Positions 21,660 through 31,950 of a stretch of DNA of 64,000 bases are shown here, in pieces. The position numbers and the translations under genes are program-made. The notes under the pieces were generated by a model. That model was not told where the DNA came from. It worked only from the letters and a program-made list of their open reading frames with translations, and ran no database searches. How positions within the stretch are numbered: position 1 is the stretch's first letter; each line of letters starts with the position of its first letter. The DNA is taken from contig OY751489.1 of NCBI GenBank assembly GCA_963565915.1, forward strand, positions 1,178,001 to 1,242,000, given 5' to 3'. This DNA comes from Entoloma clypeatum. Taxonomy: Eukaryota; Basidiomycota; Agaricomycetes; Agaricales; Entolomataceae.

Positions 21660-22193
21660 TAGTGTTCAAGGGTTCAGTCCAGTCTGGTTTTTTGATCAAA
21701 AAATTGATGAACTGGAGACTGGCAGTTTATTTTTTTTTCTCAAAGTCCGAAAAAACTGGACTGGACTGGTAAAGACTGGTTTAAACCAGTTTAAACTGGT
21801 AAAATCCTCAACCATTTATAAACCTATCAAAAGCCTGTTTTTTCCAATCAGAAACTTGTAAAGATACTCAATTTGGTATCAATAACATGTTCCTCAAGCA
21901 TTTTGGATATAAACTCTTGTAAAAATGATTGAAAACTGTATAAAAGAACATCTTTGGCCACAAAAGTAAAGTTTTTGAATGAATATATGATCAAAAACTG
22001 GAACCAGTTTATATTTTTCAGATCCCAAACTAGAACTGGGGGTGAACCAGTCCAATTTTTTTCCATATTTGGAGAGACTGGAGACTGGTTGAGCTCAAAA
22101 TCAGTGAGACCTGAACTGCCAGTTCAGGTCTCTTCCAGTCCAGTCCAGTTCAGGTTCATTTTCCAGTTCATAAGACTGAATCCTCAAACACTA
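21660..22193 (+). mobile_element. hAT-like element M5 inside the host-type gene
   Basis: 534 bp from TAGTGTTCAAGGGTTCAGTC to GACTGAATCCTCAAACACTA, inverted ends, no minisatellite. The flanking octamers ACCACCAC (21652-21659) and ACTGCCAC (22194-22201) agree at six of eight positions, plausible for an aged 8-bp duplication. Removing it joins a run of Thr codons in the gene. Confidence 0.78.
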
Positions 22194-22693
22194 ACTGCCA
22201 CCACATCACCTTCTGCAGCAGCGGGGCCTATCCCTGGCGCACCTCCCCACAGCCTCTTGGATGTGTCATTCAATGCTGGGGTGGATATGAATGGGGTGGA
22301 TATGTCGCTCCTGGACACCATGCTGCTTCACACTGACAACTGGCCTCTTGCACTTCCACAGCTGCGACCTGAATTTGAATATGGCAGCTGGAGCTCCCAG
22401 CAAGAACTTCCACCCCTTCCTGACCCTTCCACATCATGAAATAATGCAGCATCTGGCTTCCTATTCCCACCCCATTCCTCAACAACTGCCTTCAATTTCA
22501 ATGGCAACAATACTTACATGGCATCTGCTCCTAGTCATGTGCCAGCTCCCACCCCAGTGCCAGCACCCTTCCCAGCTCCAGTGCCCTTCCCAGTCCCAGC
22601 TCCTTCTCTAGTGCCAGCTCTGTCTCCAGTGCCAGTGCCAGTGGAACCAACCCCAGTTCCTGAAACCCGTACCCAGCCTCGCCCCCAAAGTTC

Positions 22694-23081
22694 TGTTATG
22701 GACTTACCGGTTTGTATGTTACGCACTTTTCCCTTCCATTGTACCTTCGTTATTTCTTTGACTCATCGGACCGCTTATTCATTTACCTTTACTCTACCAT
22801 TCTCCTTTAGTATACTTCGCTCCCGCGCTGACTCGCACTCCGCAGTAGGGATTACTCAGTCCGCAGTCGTCTGACTCACTTCGCACTGCCTTTCCGCAGT
22901 TACTGACTCATCCGCACTGCCTTCCACAGCTACTGACTCACTCGCTACTGCTCGTAGCCAGTACTATATAAACCCCATGTACCATAGCTACATTCCTTAG
23001 ATTTAGCAATCACTTTGCTCTTCGCCTTTCCACTTCCTGCATACTCTGCCCGAACCTTGGAACGGTTTGTTAAGCATAACA
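22694..23081 (+). repeat. 5' LTR of GB
   Basis: TGTTATGGACTTACCGG to GTTAAGCATAACA. TATATAAA at 22965-22972, AGATTTAGCAA at 22999-23009, spaced as in GA. Confidence 0.95.
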
Positions 23082-23128
23082 AGTTGCTAAATCTCGTCAG
23101 GTTCGCCCAGAGCGAAGAGAGCAACTAC
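23082..23128 (+). promoter_or_regulatory. Self-priming site and hairpin of GB
   Basis: TTGCTAAATCT at 23084-23094 complements 22999-23009. AGTTGCT/AGCAACT and TTCGC/GCGAA stems are conserved. Confidence 0.65.
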
Positions 23129-23870
23129 CAGACGAGTCAAGACGTCGCGCTTCTTTGAAGACTTCACCAGTAACCCATTCAGCACGCCAGAAGCCCAACA
23201 GGAGGAGTTAAGTCCTTGAGACAGTATCAATTTTACGCTTATCCAGCAGTACATCGAATCGGAGATCCGTCGCATCCTACAGCAGGTGCTTGACGAAGAA
23301 CTAGACAACGACGAGCATCGCCCCCACGGCGAGATAGCAGAGAGCATCCATCTTGCTCGGCAACACCAGATCGCGCGTTACAACGCCCAACAGAACGAAC
23401 TCAAAAGCTTTCGCATTCAAGAAGGACCTCAGACAGGTCGGATCACAGAGATCAGAGAGTTTATCGGTGTCCAGACAACCGTTATCAGAAGATTGATTAG
23501 GACGCTCACATCGAGACGTCCCAGAGCCACATCATCATGTCTTACTCGAGGCAGCAGATCTACGCCCACTTCACCACTGAAGAACAACAGACCGAGTACA
23601 ACCACTGGGCACGAAACGAGAGACTTGACCCCTTCTCATGACCAACAGACGCGCAGGAACAGAGATTCCTTAGAGATTTACAGAGGAAATACTCTGAACG
23701 TTTTGCCACCGATTCCGCCGACGAGTCCCCTGACGAATTTACTTTTGACTCCGCGCAGTCAGATATCGAACAGACGCCTAGAACAGGGACTCATTTTCAA
23801 TCCTTACCTGTATCCCGAACCCCATCTTCATCCCAACAACCCGACTCCTCTTCTCCTCCGCAGACTCTAA
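23129..23870 (+). pseudogene. GB leader frames upstream of gag
   Basis: Frame a (up to 23870) contains IESEIRRILQQVLDEELDND and EGPQTGRITEIREFIGVQTT. Frame b, one base back and continuous with gag, contains QQIYAHFTTEEQQTEYNHWA, then a TGA. A TAG in frame b just before the DAHIETSQ motif is present in every copy examined. Neither frame has an in-place ATG here (ACG at the homologous positions). Confidence 0.5.
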
Positions 23871-23872
23871 AC

Positions 23873-24739
23873 ATGGCAGAAGCTCCGGCTGTACAAACAA
23901 TGGATACATCCAAGATCATCAAGGATCCTGGGATGTTCAAGGACAGATACACCTTTGACGAGTGGTGGAAAGCCACCAAACTATACATCAGGTTCCAAAA
24001 GAGCCTCACAGACGATCAGAAGATTCTTGCGGTGTTATCCCGCATGATGGAAGGGTCCGGCAGACACTGGGCCAGTAACAAGTTAGACGCTCTTACCGCT
24101 GACAACGAGAACATCACCTGGCTAGGTTTTTCCGATGATATCGCCACACGATTCTCCATCGCCAACAAATCGGTCGCTGCCAAAGCGAGACTCGAAGTCC
24201 TGAAACAAGAGAAACGCACTATTGATGAATTCTTGGATGAATTTGAAGAACTCTTGGGACTGTCAAACCTTGGCGAAGAAACTGGGAAATACATTCTAGA
24301 GAAAAACGTCAACCGCAGAATCTCTGAACAAGTGGCTAGTGATGGCAAGACGTACACCGATTACGCAAAGGAGATCCAAAACAAGGGGCAACAGATGGAA
24401 GGACATGCCCTGGTCATTCGAGGCGGCGGCGACATGCGCACCGGATCGGGTACCACTTATGGTGGTCAGGGCAAGGCCATGGAGATCGACAAAGCAGGAG
24501 TAGCCCGTTGCTACAACTGTCAACGCTTCGGTCATCTGGCTAAAGACTGTAGCGCTCCAAAGAAGAAAGATGGTCGCAAGTGTTTCAACTGTGACCAAGA
24601 AGGCCATATTGCGCGCAACTGCCGCAAGCCGAAGAAGAACTCCGGAAGGGTTAGGAAGGTGTCTGAGGAAGATGCTGAGAATGATGAAACCACAATCTTA
24701 GAAGCCGACGAGAAGGATTTTCCCGAAGGGTCTGATTAA
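23873..24739 (+). CDS. gag: Gypsy Gag (capsid/nucleocapsid) of GB
   Basis: 288 codons from ATG at 23873 (MAEAPAVQTMDTSKIIKDPG) to TAA. The capsid-like part contains FDEWWKATKLYIRF and IDEFLDEFEELLGLSNLG. Two CCHC knuckles follow: CYNCQRFGHLAKDC (about residues 215-228) and CFNCDQEGHIARNC (about 241-254). It would package RNA into particles. Pol follows one frame back. In GB the adjacent frame has a TGA at the junction where GC has CGA, so in GC the two overlap. The ORF itself is intact. Confidence 0.93.
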   Translation: MAEAPAVQTMDTSKIIKDPGMFKDRYTFDEWWKATKLYIRFQKSLTDDQKILAVLSRMMEGSGRHWASNKLDALTADNENITWLGFSDDIATRFSIANKSVAAKARLEVLKQEKRTIDEFLDEFEELLGLSNLGEETGKYILEKNVNRRISEQVASDGKTYTDYAKEIQNKGQQMEGHALVIRGGGDMRTGSGTTYGGQGKAMEIDKAGVARCYNCQRFGHLAKDCSAPKKKDGRKCFNCDQEGHIARNCRKPKKNSGRVRKVSEEDAENDETTILEADEKDFPEGSD

Positions 24740-24789
24740 ACGACGCTAAGTCGCGACCCTTATCTATTAAATGGACTTGCTTGCCTTGT

Positions 24790-25489
24790 ATGACTGCAGA
24801 CAATAGAACCTATGTCATCCCTGCCAAGCGAGCCGCTGCATCGACTAAGATTGTGAAGGGAGATGACCCTCCAAAAAGACGAGAAATCAGGCTGTTAGCT
24901 CAGCTCAAAACACGACGAGGACCAAATGTTATCCGACCTGAGGTTGACAGCAGATGTGAACGCACATGCATCCATCCCAGAATAGTACACGAACAGAACC
25001 TCCCCACGCGAGGAATACCACCCATAGCAATTCTAAATGCGGATGGATCACCAAATCGACAACAGAAAGCGAGCCAACTTGCCGAAGTCAAACTGGATTT
25101 GGGAGCACATCAGGAAACCATGGAAGCAATGGTACTGGACATTGGGAGAATGGACATGCTCTTGGGACATGACTGGTTGGTGCACCACAACCCCACAATC
25201 AATTGGACAACCGGCGCGGTAACATTTAACCGGTGCCCAACAACATGTCGAACCAAACACTCGGATTTCAGGATTAACCTTAATGGTCGCAAACACTGAG
25301 TTCGCATGGTTGAGGTGCGCGACAAAGATGCACCCAAAAAGTCGGATCAGAAATGGAAGCCTGGAGACCCTATCTTGGAAGCTGTCACTCCCACACCACC
25401 TCCCACAACCAAACGACCCTCATATGTTGAACAATTTGCTCATCTTTTCGAAAAAGAAAACTTCGATAAGATCCCAAAGGAGAGGGAAT
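24790..25489 (+). pseudogene. GB protease region of pol, up to the GC insertion
   Basis: Reads TYVIPAKRAAASTKIVKGDD, then the protease-like segment RPEVDSRCERTCIHPRIV and MDMLLGHDWLVHHNP. The expected retropepsin motif is D-S/T-G; here and in GC it is D-S-R. A TGA at 25297-25299 (RKH-stop-VRMVEV) replaces the Arg codon kept in GC. The frame continues to KIPKERE, where GC enters with target GGAAT. Confidence 0.85.
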
Positions 25490-25853
25490 TGTTATGCGTA
25501 ACAAACCGTTCCAAGGTTCGGGCAGAATATGCAGGAAGATGGAAAGGTGAAGAGCAATGTGATTGCTAAATCTAAGGAATGTAGCTATGGTACATGAGGT
25601 TTATATAGTACTGACTATGAGCAGTAGTGAATGAGTCAGTAACTGCGGAAGGCAGTGCACATGAGTAAGGCGACTGCGGAAGGCTATGCACTAATGAGTA
25701 AGCTGACTGCGGAATGAGTCAGACAGCTGCGGAAAGCGAGTCAGCACGGGAGCGAAGTATACTAAAGGAAATAAAGTATAATATGATATGTGTAAGCGGG
25801 GGCCGATGAGTAAAAGTGAAAAAGTAAGTGTATACGTTCGTTAGTCCGTAACA
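25490..25853 (-). repeat. 3' LTR of GC
   Basis: Plus-strand TGTTATGCGTAACA to TTAGTCCGTAACA. It is the partner of 31582-31945. Confidence 0.95.
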
Positions 25854-25887
25854 TGTTCCCCTCCTCAAGGTCTGTGTCCTCACAGAC
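25854..25887 (-). promoter_or_regulatory. Polypurine tract and hairpin of GC
   Basis: Minus strand: GTCTGTG AGGA CACAGAC (25887-25870), then TTGAGGAGGGGAACA abutting the LTR. The outermost pair is G-C here but C-G in GA, GB and GD, a compensatory change. Confidence 0.65.
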
Positions 25888-25890
25888 TAC

Positions 25891-26259
25891 CTACTCCCAT
25901 CCATCGTTGCCATTTGGATCGGCCCAGGCAGGGTCAACTCGGTTACCCCAATCCTTTATCAGTTCATCGTTTACCGCCGTGGCAAACTCTAAACCTCGAA
26001 CGGCGAGGCGAAGGTGTCGATTCTCGACAGCAAGGGTGTTGGTATAGTTTTTGAGGATGAGCTTCTCCTCAGCGGTGGGGGCGGTTGGTAAATCGGAGAG
26101 GGTATGAAGGCGGATATGCATCTGCTGGTGGAGGATGTCGGCGACGGAGGTTTCGAGCGCATGGATCTGGTCGCGCATGGAGAGCGCTTCGCCGATGAGG
26201 GTGGTGATGGTGGGGTTGATATTGGAAGCATTGGTGGAGGCGGCGGTGATGTTGGACAT
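25891..26259 (-). CDS. ORF3 of GC, full length
   Basis: 122 codons, MSNITAASTNASNIN to GNDGWE, stop TAG just before the hairpin. It shares the core EALSMRDQIHALETSVADIL and the LRLAVRGLEFATAVNDELI helix with GB and GD, although the nucleotide sequence differs at many third positions. Predicted two long helices with leucines at heptad spacing; no signal peptide or membrane segment. Function unknown. Confidence 0.8.
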   Translation of the reverse strand: MSNITAASTNASNINPTITTLIGEALSMRDQIHALETSVADILHQQMHIRLHTLSDLPTAPTAEEKLILKNYTNTLAVENRHLRLAVRGLEFATAVNDELIKDWGNRVDPAWADPNGNDGWE

Positions 26260-26376
26260 GGCAGAAATGATGTTTGAAAGGTATAAGAAGAACGGTGTGT
26301 TGGGCGAGAAGAGTTGGAGCGGGGAACTCAATGTGACAGAAGTCGATGTGGAAAATGGTTCTCAAAGTTTGTTCTT

Positions 26377-29300
26377 TTATCGTGGACGCGATGGATTTTG
26401 CTGATGAAAATCTCGGATCAAGTCTGGAGCGTTCTGAACATTAGTCCGAGGTTCCCACATGTTCTCTTCTGGGCCATACCCTTCCCATTGGACAAGGTAT
26501 TGGATCTTTCCACGGAATTTCCGAGAGTCCAGGATCGTGGAGACATGGTATTCTTCTCGTCCTTCGACGATGATCGGATCAGGGGCTGGCTTCTTTTTCT
26601 GAATGGCATACTTCGGGGTTTCGTATGGTGATAACAGGGTCTCGTTGAACACAGGGTGGATCATCTTCCAGGTTTTGGGAAGATCAAGACGGTATGCGCT
26701 AGCTCCTTTCTTCTCTAGAACTTTGAACAGTCCGTGTCGGAGGGCGTCAAGTTTCTTTGAGGGACGATCAGTCCTGATGTTAGTCCCTTCCAGCCACACC
26801 TTGTCTCCGTTGCGGTAATTCCGAGACGGGCTTCGTCGTGTGTCAACTGTCTTCTTCATCTGATCCTGGGCCTGTTTCAGTGCTGCGTTGGCTTCTTCTC
26901 GTGCCTGTTTGAGTTTTTTCAAGAAGTCGTTTGCCGCTGGATTGGTGTCTTCCAACACAAGTTCTCCCTTCCAAGGATGCAGACCGTAGTTGAGATAGAA
27001 TGGTGTGTACTTTGTCGCTTGATGTTCTTTGTCATTGTACTGGAACTCTGCGATTGCGATCCATTCAGCCCAATCATCCTGTAGATGGTTGACAAAGTTT
27101 TGTAAGAACGCTTCCGTCTCCTGTCCGTCAGTCTGTGCGTGGTATGCGGTGGACAGGTTCCTCTTGATCCCTAGCATGCGGCAGAGTAACTCCATGAACT
27201 TCACGGCGAACTGTGGTCCTCTGTCGCTAATGATCTTCTTAGGGATCCCATGAAGCTTCCATATCTGGTCCCGATAGATCTTGGCTAATCCTTCAGCCGA
27301 TAGTTCCACGGTTGTCGGGATGAGATGAAGCATCTTTGAATGTCTGTCCGTGATGACCAGAATTGCGTTCTTCCCATCAGATTCTGGTATTGGTCCCACG
27401 ACATCAATCCCTATGTCTTCCCATGGTTGACTTGGCGCGGCGTTAGGGTGTAGAGGGGCGTGTCTCCTTTGGTGGCTGATCTTGTTACAATGACAGGTGC
27501 CACAACCTTTCACATACTTCTTTACGTCATGTAGGATGGTGGGCCACCAGTAGGTGCGAGTGAGGAGTTCATGTGTTCGATATTGTCCTGGATGTCCTGC
27601 CACTGGTGCGTCGTGCGCTTCAAACATCAGTTCTTGGCGCAATTGTGGGTCTGGTGGAACATAGACTCGTTCTCCTGCGTAGGTGATGCCATTTTCCCGC
27701 TGGTACCAGTGAGGATTCTTCTTCAGACCCTGGGCTACTTCTGTCTCCATGCGATTCGAGGCCTTGATGCGTGCGATCCATGGGTTTTCAATGGTTGTGA
27801 TGTTTCCGATTTTGATGGAATCAGATGTTTCACCCCCTTCAAAGAATTGTTCCTCCGTGAACATCTCCATTTGTATCACATCTTCTGATTCCAATCGTTT
27901 CAAAAATAGCCCTTCCTTGAGCATTTGGTTGCTGTCCTGCGGCTCGAGTTCCATCTCATACCAGGGTAAACGTGACAGGATGTCTGCTTTCGCATTTGTC
28001 TTCCCAGGTACATGTCGCAATTCGAAGTCATAGTCTTGTAACTTCATCTTCCAGTGCCTCTGTCGTTGGTTTAGGTCCTGAGGATGCCGGAAATACTCCA
28101 GGTTTTTGTGATCGGTTAAGATCTCGAAACGTTCCTTGGCTTCAAGTAGATAATGTCGCCAGTCCTTCAGTGCCCTTGTCATATATCTCGTAATTCTGTT
28201 CGGCCGCGGACATGGTCCGCGACAAGAACACGATAGGATGCCACTTGTCGTCTTGTTTCTGTGAAAGTACCACTCCAATCGCATAACCCAATGCATCGGT
28301 TTCGACCCTGAACTGTCCGTCCGGTTTGGGCAATGCCAAGACTGGTGCCGTTGTGATTGCCCGTATGAGACCTTCAAATGCTTCTTGCGCCGCTGGTCCC
28401 CACGTGAATGCTGTATTTCCCGTAAGTGTTGTGAGTGGCTTTGCAATGTTTGAGTATCCTTCAATGAAGCGTCGATAAAAATTGGCAAATCCCAGGAACC
28501 TCTGGACTTCCTTTTTTGATGTGGGTACTCGCCAGTTCCGGATTGTGTCCACCTTTTCAGTTTCCATCTCAACACGTCCTTCTCCAACGACATATCCCAA
28601 TATGGGGCATTTCGTTACTTCCCAAAGACACTTCTTCTCTTTTAGGAACAGGTCATTGTCTGACAGAATCTGCAAGATCTCTTCAGTGTTCCGGGCGAGT
28701 TCTTCCTTGGTTTTACCAATAACCACTATGTCATCCATGTAAATCACACAGATGCGCCGACGGATCTGATCCCTAAATAGGCTGGCCATCATCCGAGAGA
28801 ACGTTCCCAGGGAGTTGCAGAGACCGAAAAACATGACCAATGGTTCAAACAATCCTCAGCTGGTCAGGAAGGCGGCTTTCCATTCGTCACCCTTCTTGAT
28901 CCGCACGTTATTGTATCCCCACATGATGTCCATTTTGTTGAAGTAGACTGCGTCCTTCAATACATCCAAGAGGTCGCTGATGCGTGGGAGTGGGAATTTG
29001 TCCTTAACTGTGAATTTATTGACCGTGCGATAATCCTGTACCAATCGTTTGGAACCGTCTTTCTTGTTAATGAAGAAGCAGGGTGATGCATAAGGGGATT
29101 TGGATGGTCGGATCTTTCCGGTTGCCAGGCCTTCATCGATGAATTCGTCCTTGCTCCTTTTGGGTCATAGGATACGTGTTTCCTCCTAGCTCCTTTGGTG
29201 CATCCGGTGTAAGTTCGATGCCGTGGTCCCATTCTCTTTCCTTTGGGATCTTGTCAAAGTTTTCTTTTTCAAAGAGATGGGCAAAACGTTCAACGTATGA

Positions 29301-29978
29301 GGGTCGTTTGGTTGTGGGAGGTGGTGTGGGAGTAACTGCTTCCAATATGGGGTCTCTGGGCTTCCATTTCTGATCCGATTTCTTGGGTGCGTCCTTGTCT
29401 CGTACTTCCACCATGCGAACCCGATGTTTGTGACCATTAAGGTTAACCCTGAAATCCGAGTGTTTGGTTTGACATGTTGATGGGCACCGGTTGAATGTTA
29501 CAGCGCCGGTCGTCCAATTGATTGTGGGGTTGTGGTGTACCAACCAGTCATGTCCCAAAAGCATGTCCATTCTCCCAATGTCCAATACCATTGCTTCCAT
29601 GGTTTCCTGGTGTGTTCCTAAGTCCAGCTTGACTTCAGCAAGTTTTTCTGCTTTCTGTTGTCGGTTCGGCGATCCATCCGCATTTAGGATTGATATGGGC
29701 TTTATTCCACGTGTGGGAAGGTTCTGTTCGCGTACTATTCTGGGATGGATACATGTGCGTTCACATCTGCTATCAACCTCGGGTCGAATGGCCTTTGGTC
29801 CTCGTCGTGTTTTGATCTGAGCTTGCAGCTTGATCTCTCGTCGTTTCGGAGGTTTATCTCCCTTGACAATCTTAGTTGACGCAACGGCTCGCTTTGCAGG
29901 GATAACATAAGTTATATTGTCTGTAGCTGCACCAGGCAAGCGAGTTCGTTTAATGGATAAGGGTCGCGACTTAGCGTC
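26377..29978 (-). pseudogene. GC Pol: protease, RT, RNase H, integrase, chromodomain
   Basis: Protease segment with DSRCERTC and LLGHDWL. RT fingers/palm ([30 protein letters not shown]). RNase H, HHCC (GHPGQYRTHELL; GCGTCHCNK), integrase with VITDRH and IISDRGPQF, chromodomain VQWEGYGPEENMWEP. Breaks: frameshift after MTQKEQ near 29155, TGA near 28858 (CGA to TGA), frameshift at about 28185 in RNase H. A six-residue in-frame loss at TDGQ/ETEAF removes the expected catalytic Glu of GQAERSHQ. The pol frame stays open through the gag stop (CGATTAAAC). Confidence 0.9.
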
Positions 29979-29980
29979 GT

Positions 29981-30790
29981 TTAATCGGACCCTTCGGGAA
30001 AATCCTTCTCATCGGTCTCTATGGTGATGGTTTCATCATCATCGGTATCTCCATCAGACACCTTCCTAATCTTTCCAGAGTTCTTCTTCGGCTTGCGGCA
30101 GTTGCGCGCGATATGTCCTTCTTGGTCGCAGTTGAAACACTTACGACCATCTTTCTTCTTTGGGGCTTTGCAGTCTTTGGCAAGGTGACCAAAGCGCTGA
30201 CAGTTGTAGCAACGGGCTACTCCTGCTTTGTCGATCTCCATGGCTTTGCCTTGACCACCATAAGTGGTGCCCGATCCGGTGCGTGTGTCGCCACCCCCTC
30301 GGATGACTAATGCATGTCCCTCCATCTGTCGTCCCTTGTTCCGGATCTCCTTTGCGTAATCAGTGTACGTCTTGCCATCGCTAGCCACTTGTTCAGAAAT
30401 TCTGCGGTTGACGTTCTTTTCCAGGATGTATTTCCCAGTTTCTTTGCCAAGGTTTGACAGCTTCAAGAGCTCTTCGAATTCGTCCAAGAATTTGTCGATG
30501 GTGCGTTTCTCCTGTTTCAGGACTTCCAGTCTCGCCTTGGCCGCTGCCAACTTGTTGGCAATAGAGAATCACGTAGCGATGTTGTCTGAGAACCCTAACC
30601 AGGTGATGTTCTCGCCATCGGTGGCAAGGTCGTCTAACTTGTTGCTGGCCCAGTGTTTACCGGACCCTTCCATCATGCGGGATAACACCGCAAGAATTTT
30701 CTGATCGTCGGACAGGCCCTTCTGGAACATCCCAGGATCTTTGATGATCTTGGATGTATCCATTGTTTGTACTGTCGGTGCTTCTGCCAT
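29981..30790 (-). pseudogene. gag: Gag of GC, one stop and a small deletion
   Basis: ATG at 30790 (MAEAPTVQTMDTSK). It lacks the KDRYTFDEWWKATKLYIRF segment present in GB, without a frame change. A TGA replaces CGA before the FSIANK position at about 30570. Both zinc knuckles (CYNCQRFGHLAKDC, CFNCDQEGHIARNC) are intact. Confidence 0.88.
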
Positions 30791-31562
30791 GTCTAGAACC
30801 TGCGGAGTAGGAGAGGTGTCGGATTGTTGGGATGAAGATGGGGTTCGGGATACAGGTAGGGGTTGAAAATCAGTCCCTGTTCTAGGCGTCTGTTCGGTAT
30901 CTGACTGCGCGGAGTCAAAAGTAAATTCGTCAGGGGACTCGTCGGCGGAATCGGTGGCAAAACGTTCAGAGTATTTCCTCTGTAAATCTCTAAGGAATCT
31001 CTGTTCCTGCGCGTCTGTTGGTTGCGAGAAGGGGTCAAGTCTCTCGTTTCGTGCCCAACGGTTGTACTCGGTCTGTTGCTCGTCGGTGGTGAAGTGGGCG
31101 TAGATCTGCTGCTTCAAGTAAGACGTGGTGATGCGGCTCTGGGACGTCTCGATGTGAGCGTCCTAATCAATCTTCTGATAACGGTTGTCTGGACACCGAT
31201 AAACTCTCTGATCTCTGTGATCCGACCTGTCTGAGGTCCTTCTTGAATGCGAAAGCTTTCGAGTTCATTCTGTTGGGCGTTGTAACGCGCGATCTGGTGT
31301 TGCCGAGCAAGATGGATGCTCTCTGCTATTTCGCCGTGGGGGCGATGCTCGTCGTTGTCTAGTTCTTCGTCAAGCACCTGCTGTAGGATGCGACGGATCT
31401 CCGATTCAATGTACTGCTGGATGAGTGTAAAATCGATACTGTCTCGAGGACTTAGCTCCTCCTGTCGGGCTTCTGGCATGCTGAATGGGTTACTGGTGAA
31501 GTCTTCAAAGAAACGCGACGTCTTGACTCGTCTGGTAGTTGCTCTCTTCGCTCTGGGCGAAC
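30791..31562 (-). pseudogene. GC leader frames upstream of gag
   Basis: Frame a reads RFFEDFTSNPFSMPEARQEE and on to RRPRAASPRLT then stop. Frame b (KQQIYAHFTTDEQQTEYNRW, RFATDSADESPDEFTFDSAQ) is open from about 31117 into gag. This is the cleanest copy of both frames and suggests they once encoded protein. Confidence 0.55.
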
Positions 31563-31581
31563 CTAACGAGATTTAGCAACT

Positions 31582-31945
31582 TGTTATGCGTAACAAACCG
31601 TTCCAAGGTTCGGGCAGAATATGCAGGAAGATGGAAAGGCGAAGAGCAATGTGATTGCTAAATCTAAGGAATGTAGCTATGGTACATGAGGTTTATATAG
31701 TACTGACTATGAGCGGTAGCAAATGAGTCAGTAACTGCGGAAGGCAGTGCACATGAGTAAGGCGACTGCGGAAGGCTATGCACTAATGAGTAAGCTGACT
31801 GCGGAATGAGTCAGACAGCTGCGGAAAGCGAGTCAGCACGGGAGCGAAGTATACTAAAGGAAATAAAGTATAATACGATATGTGTAAGCGGGGGCCGATG
31901 AGTAAAAGTGAAAAAGTAAGTGTATACGTTCGTTAGTCCGTAACA
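31582..31945 (-). repeat. 5' LTR of GC
   Basis: 364 bp. On the minus strand TATATAAAC precedes AGATTCC/TTAGCAA-type start sequence. The site just inside (31562-31580, AGTTGCTAAATCT on the minus strand) is the self-priming site. Confidence 0.93.
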
Positions 31946-31950
31946 GGAAT

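Larger units (their letters stand above)
25490..31945 (-). mobile_element. Ty3/gypsy chromodomain element GC nested in GB
   Basis: LTRs 25490-25853 and 31582-31945 (364 bp each, almost identical by eye) with duplication GGAAT (25485-25489, 31946-31950). All parts are present on the minus strand: self-priming site, leader frames, gag, pol with YMDD, chromodomain and ORF3. Frameshifts and a few TGA stops inactivate it. Confidence 0.95.
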
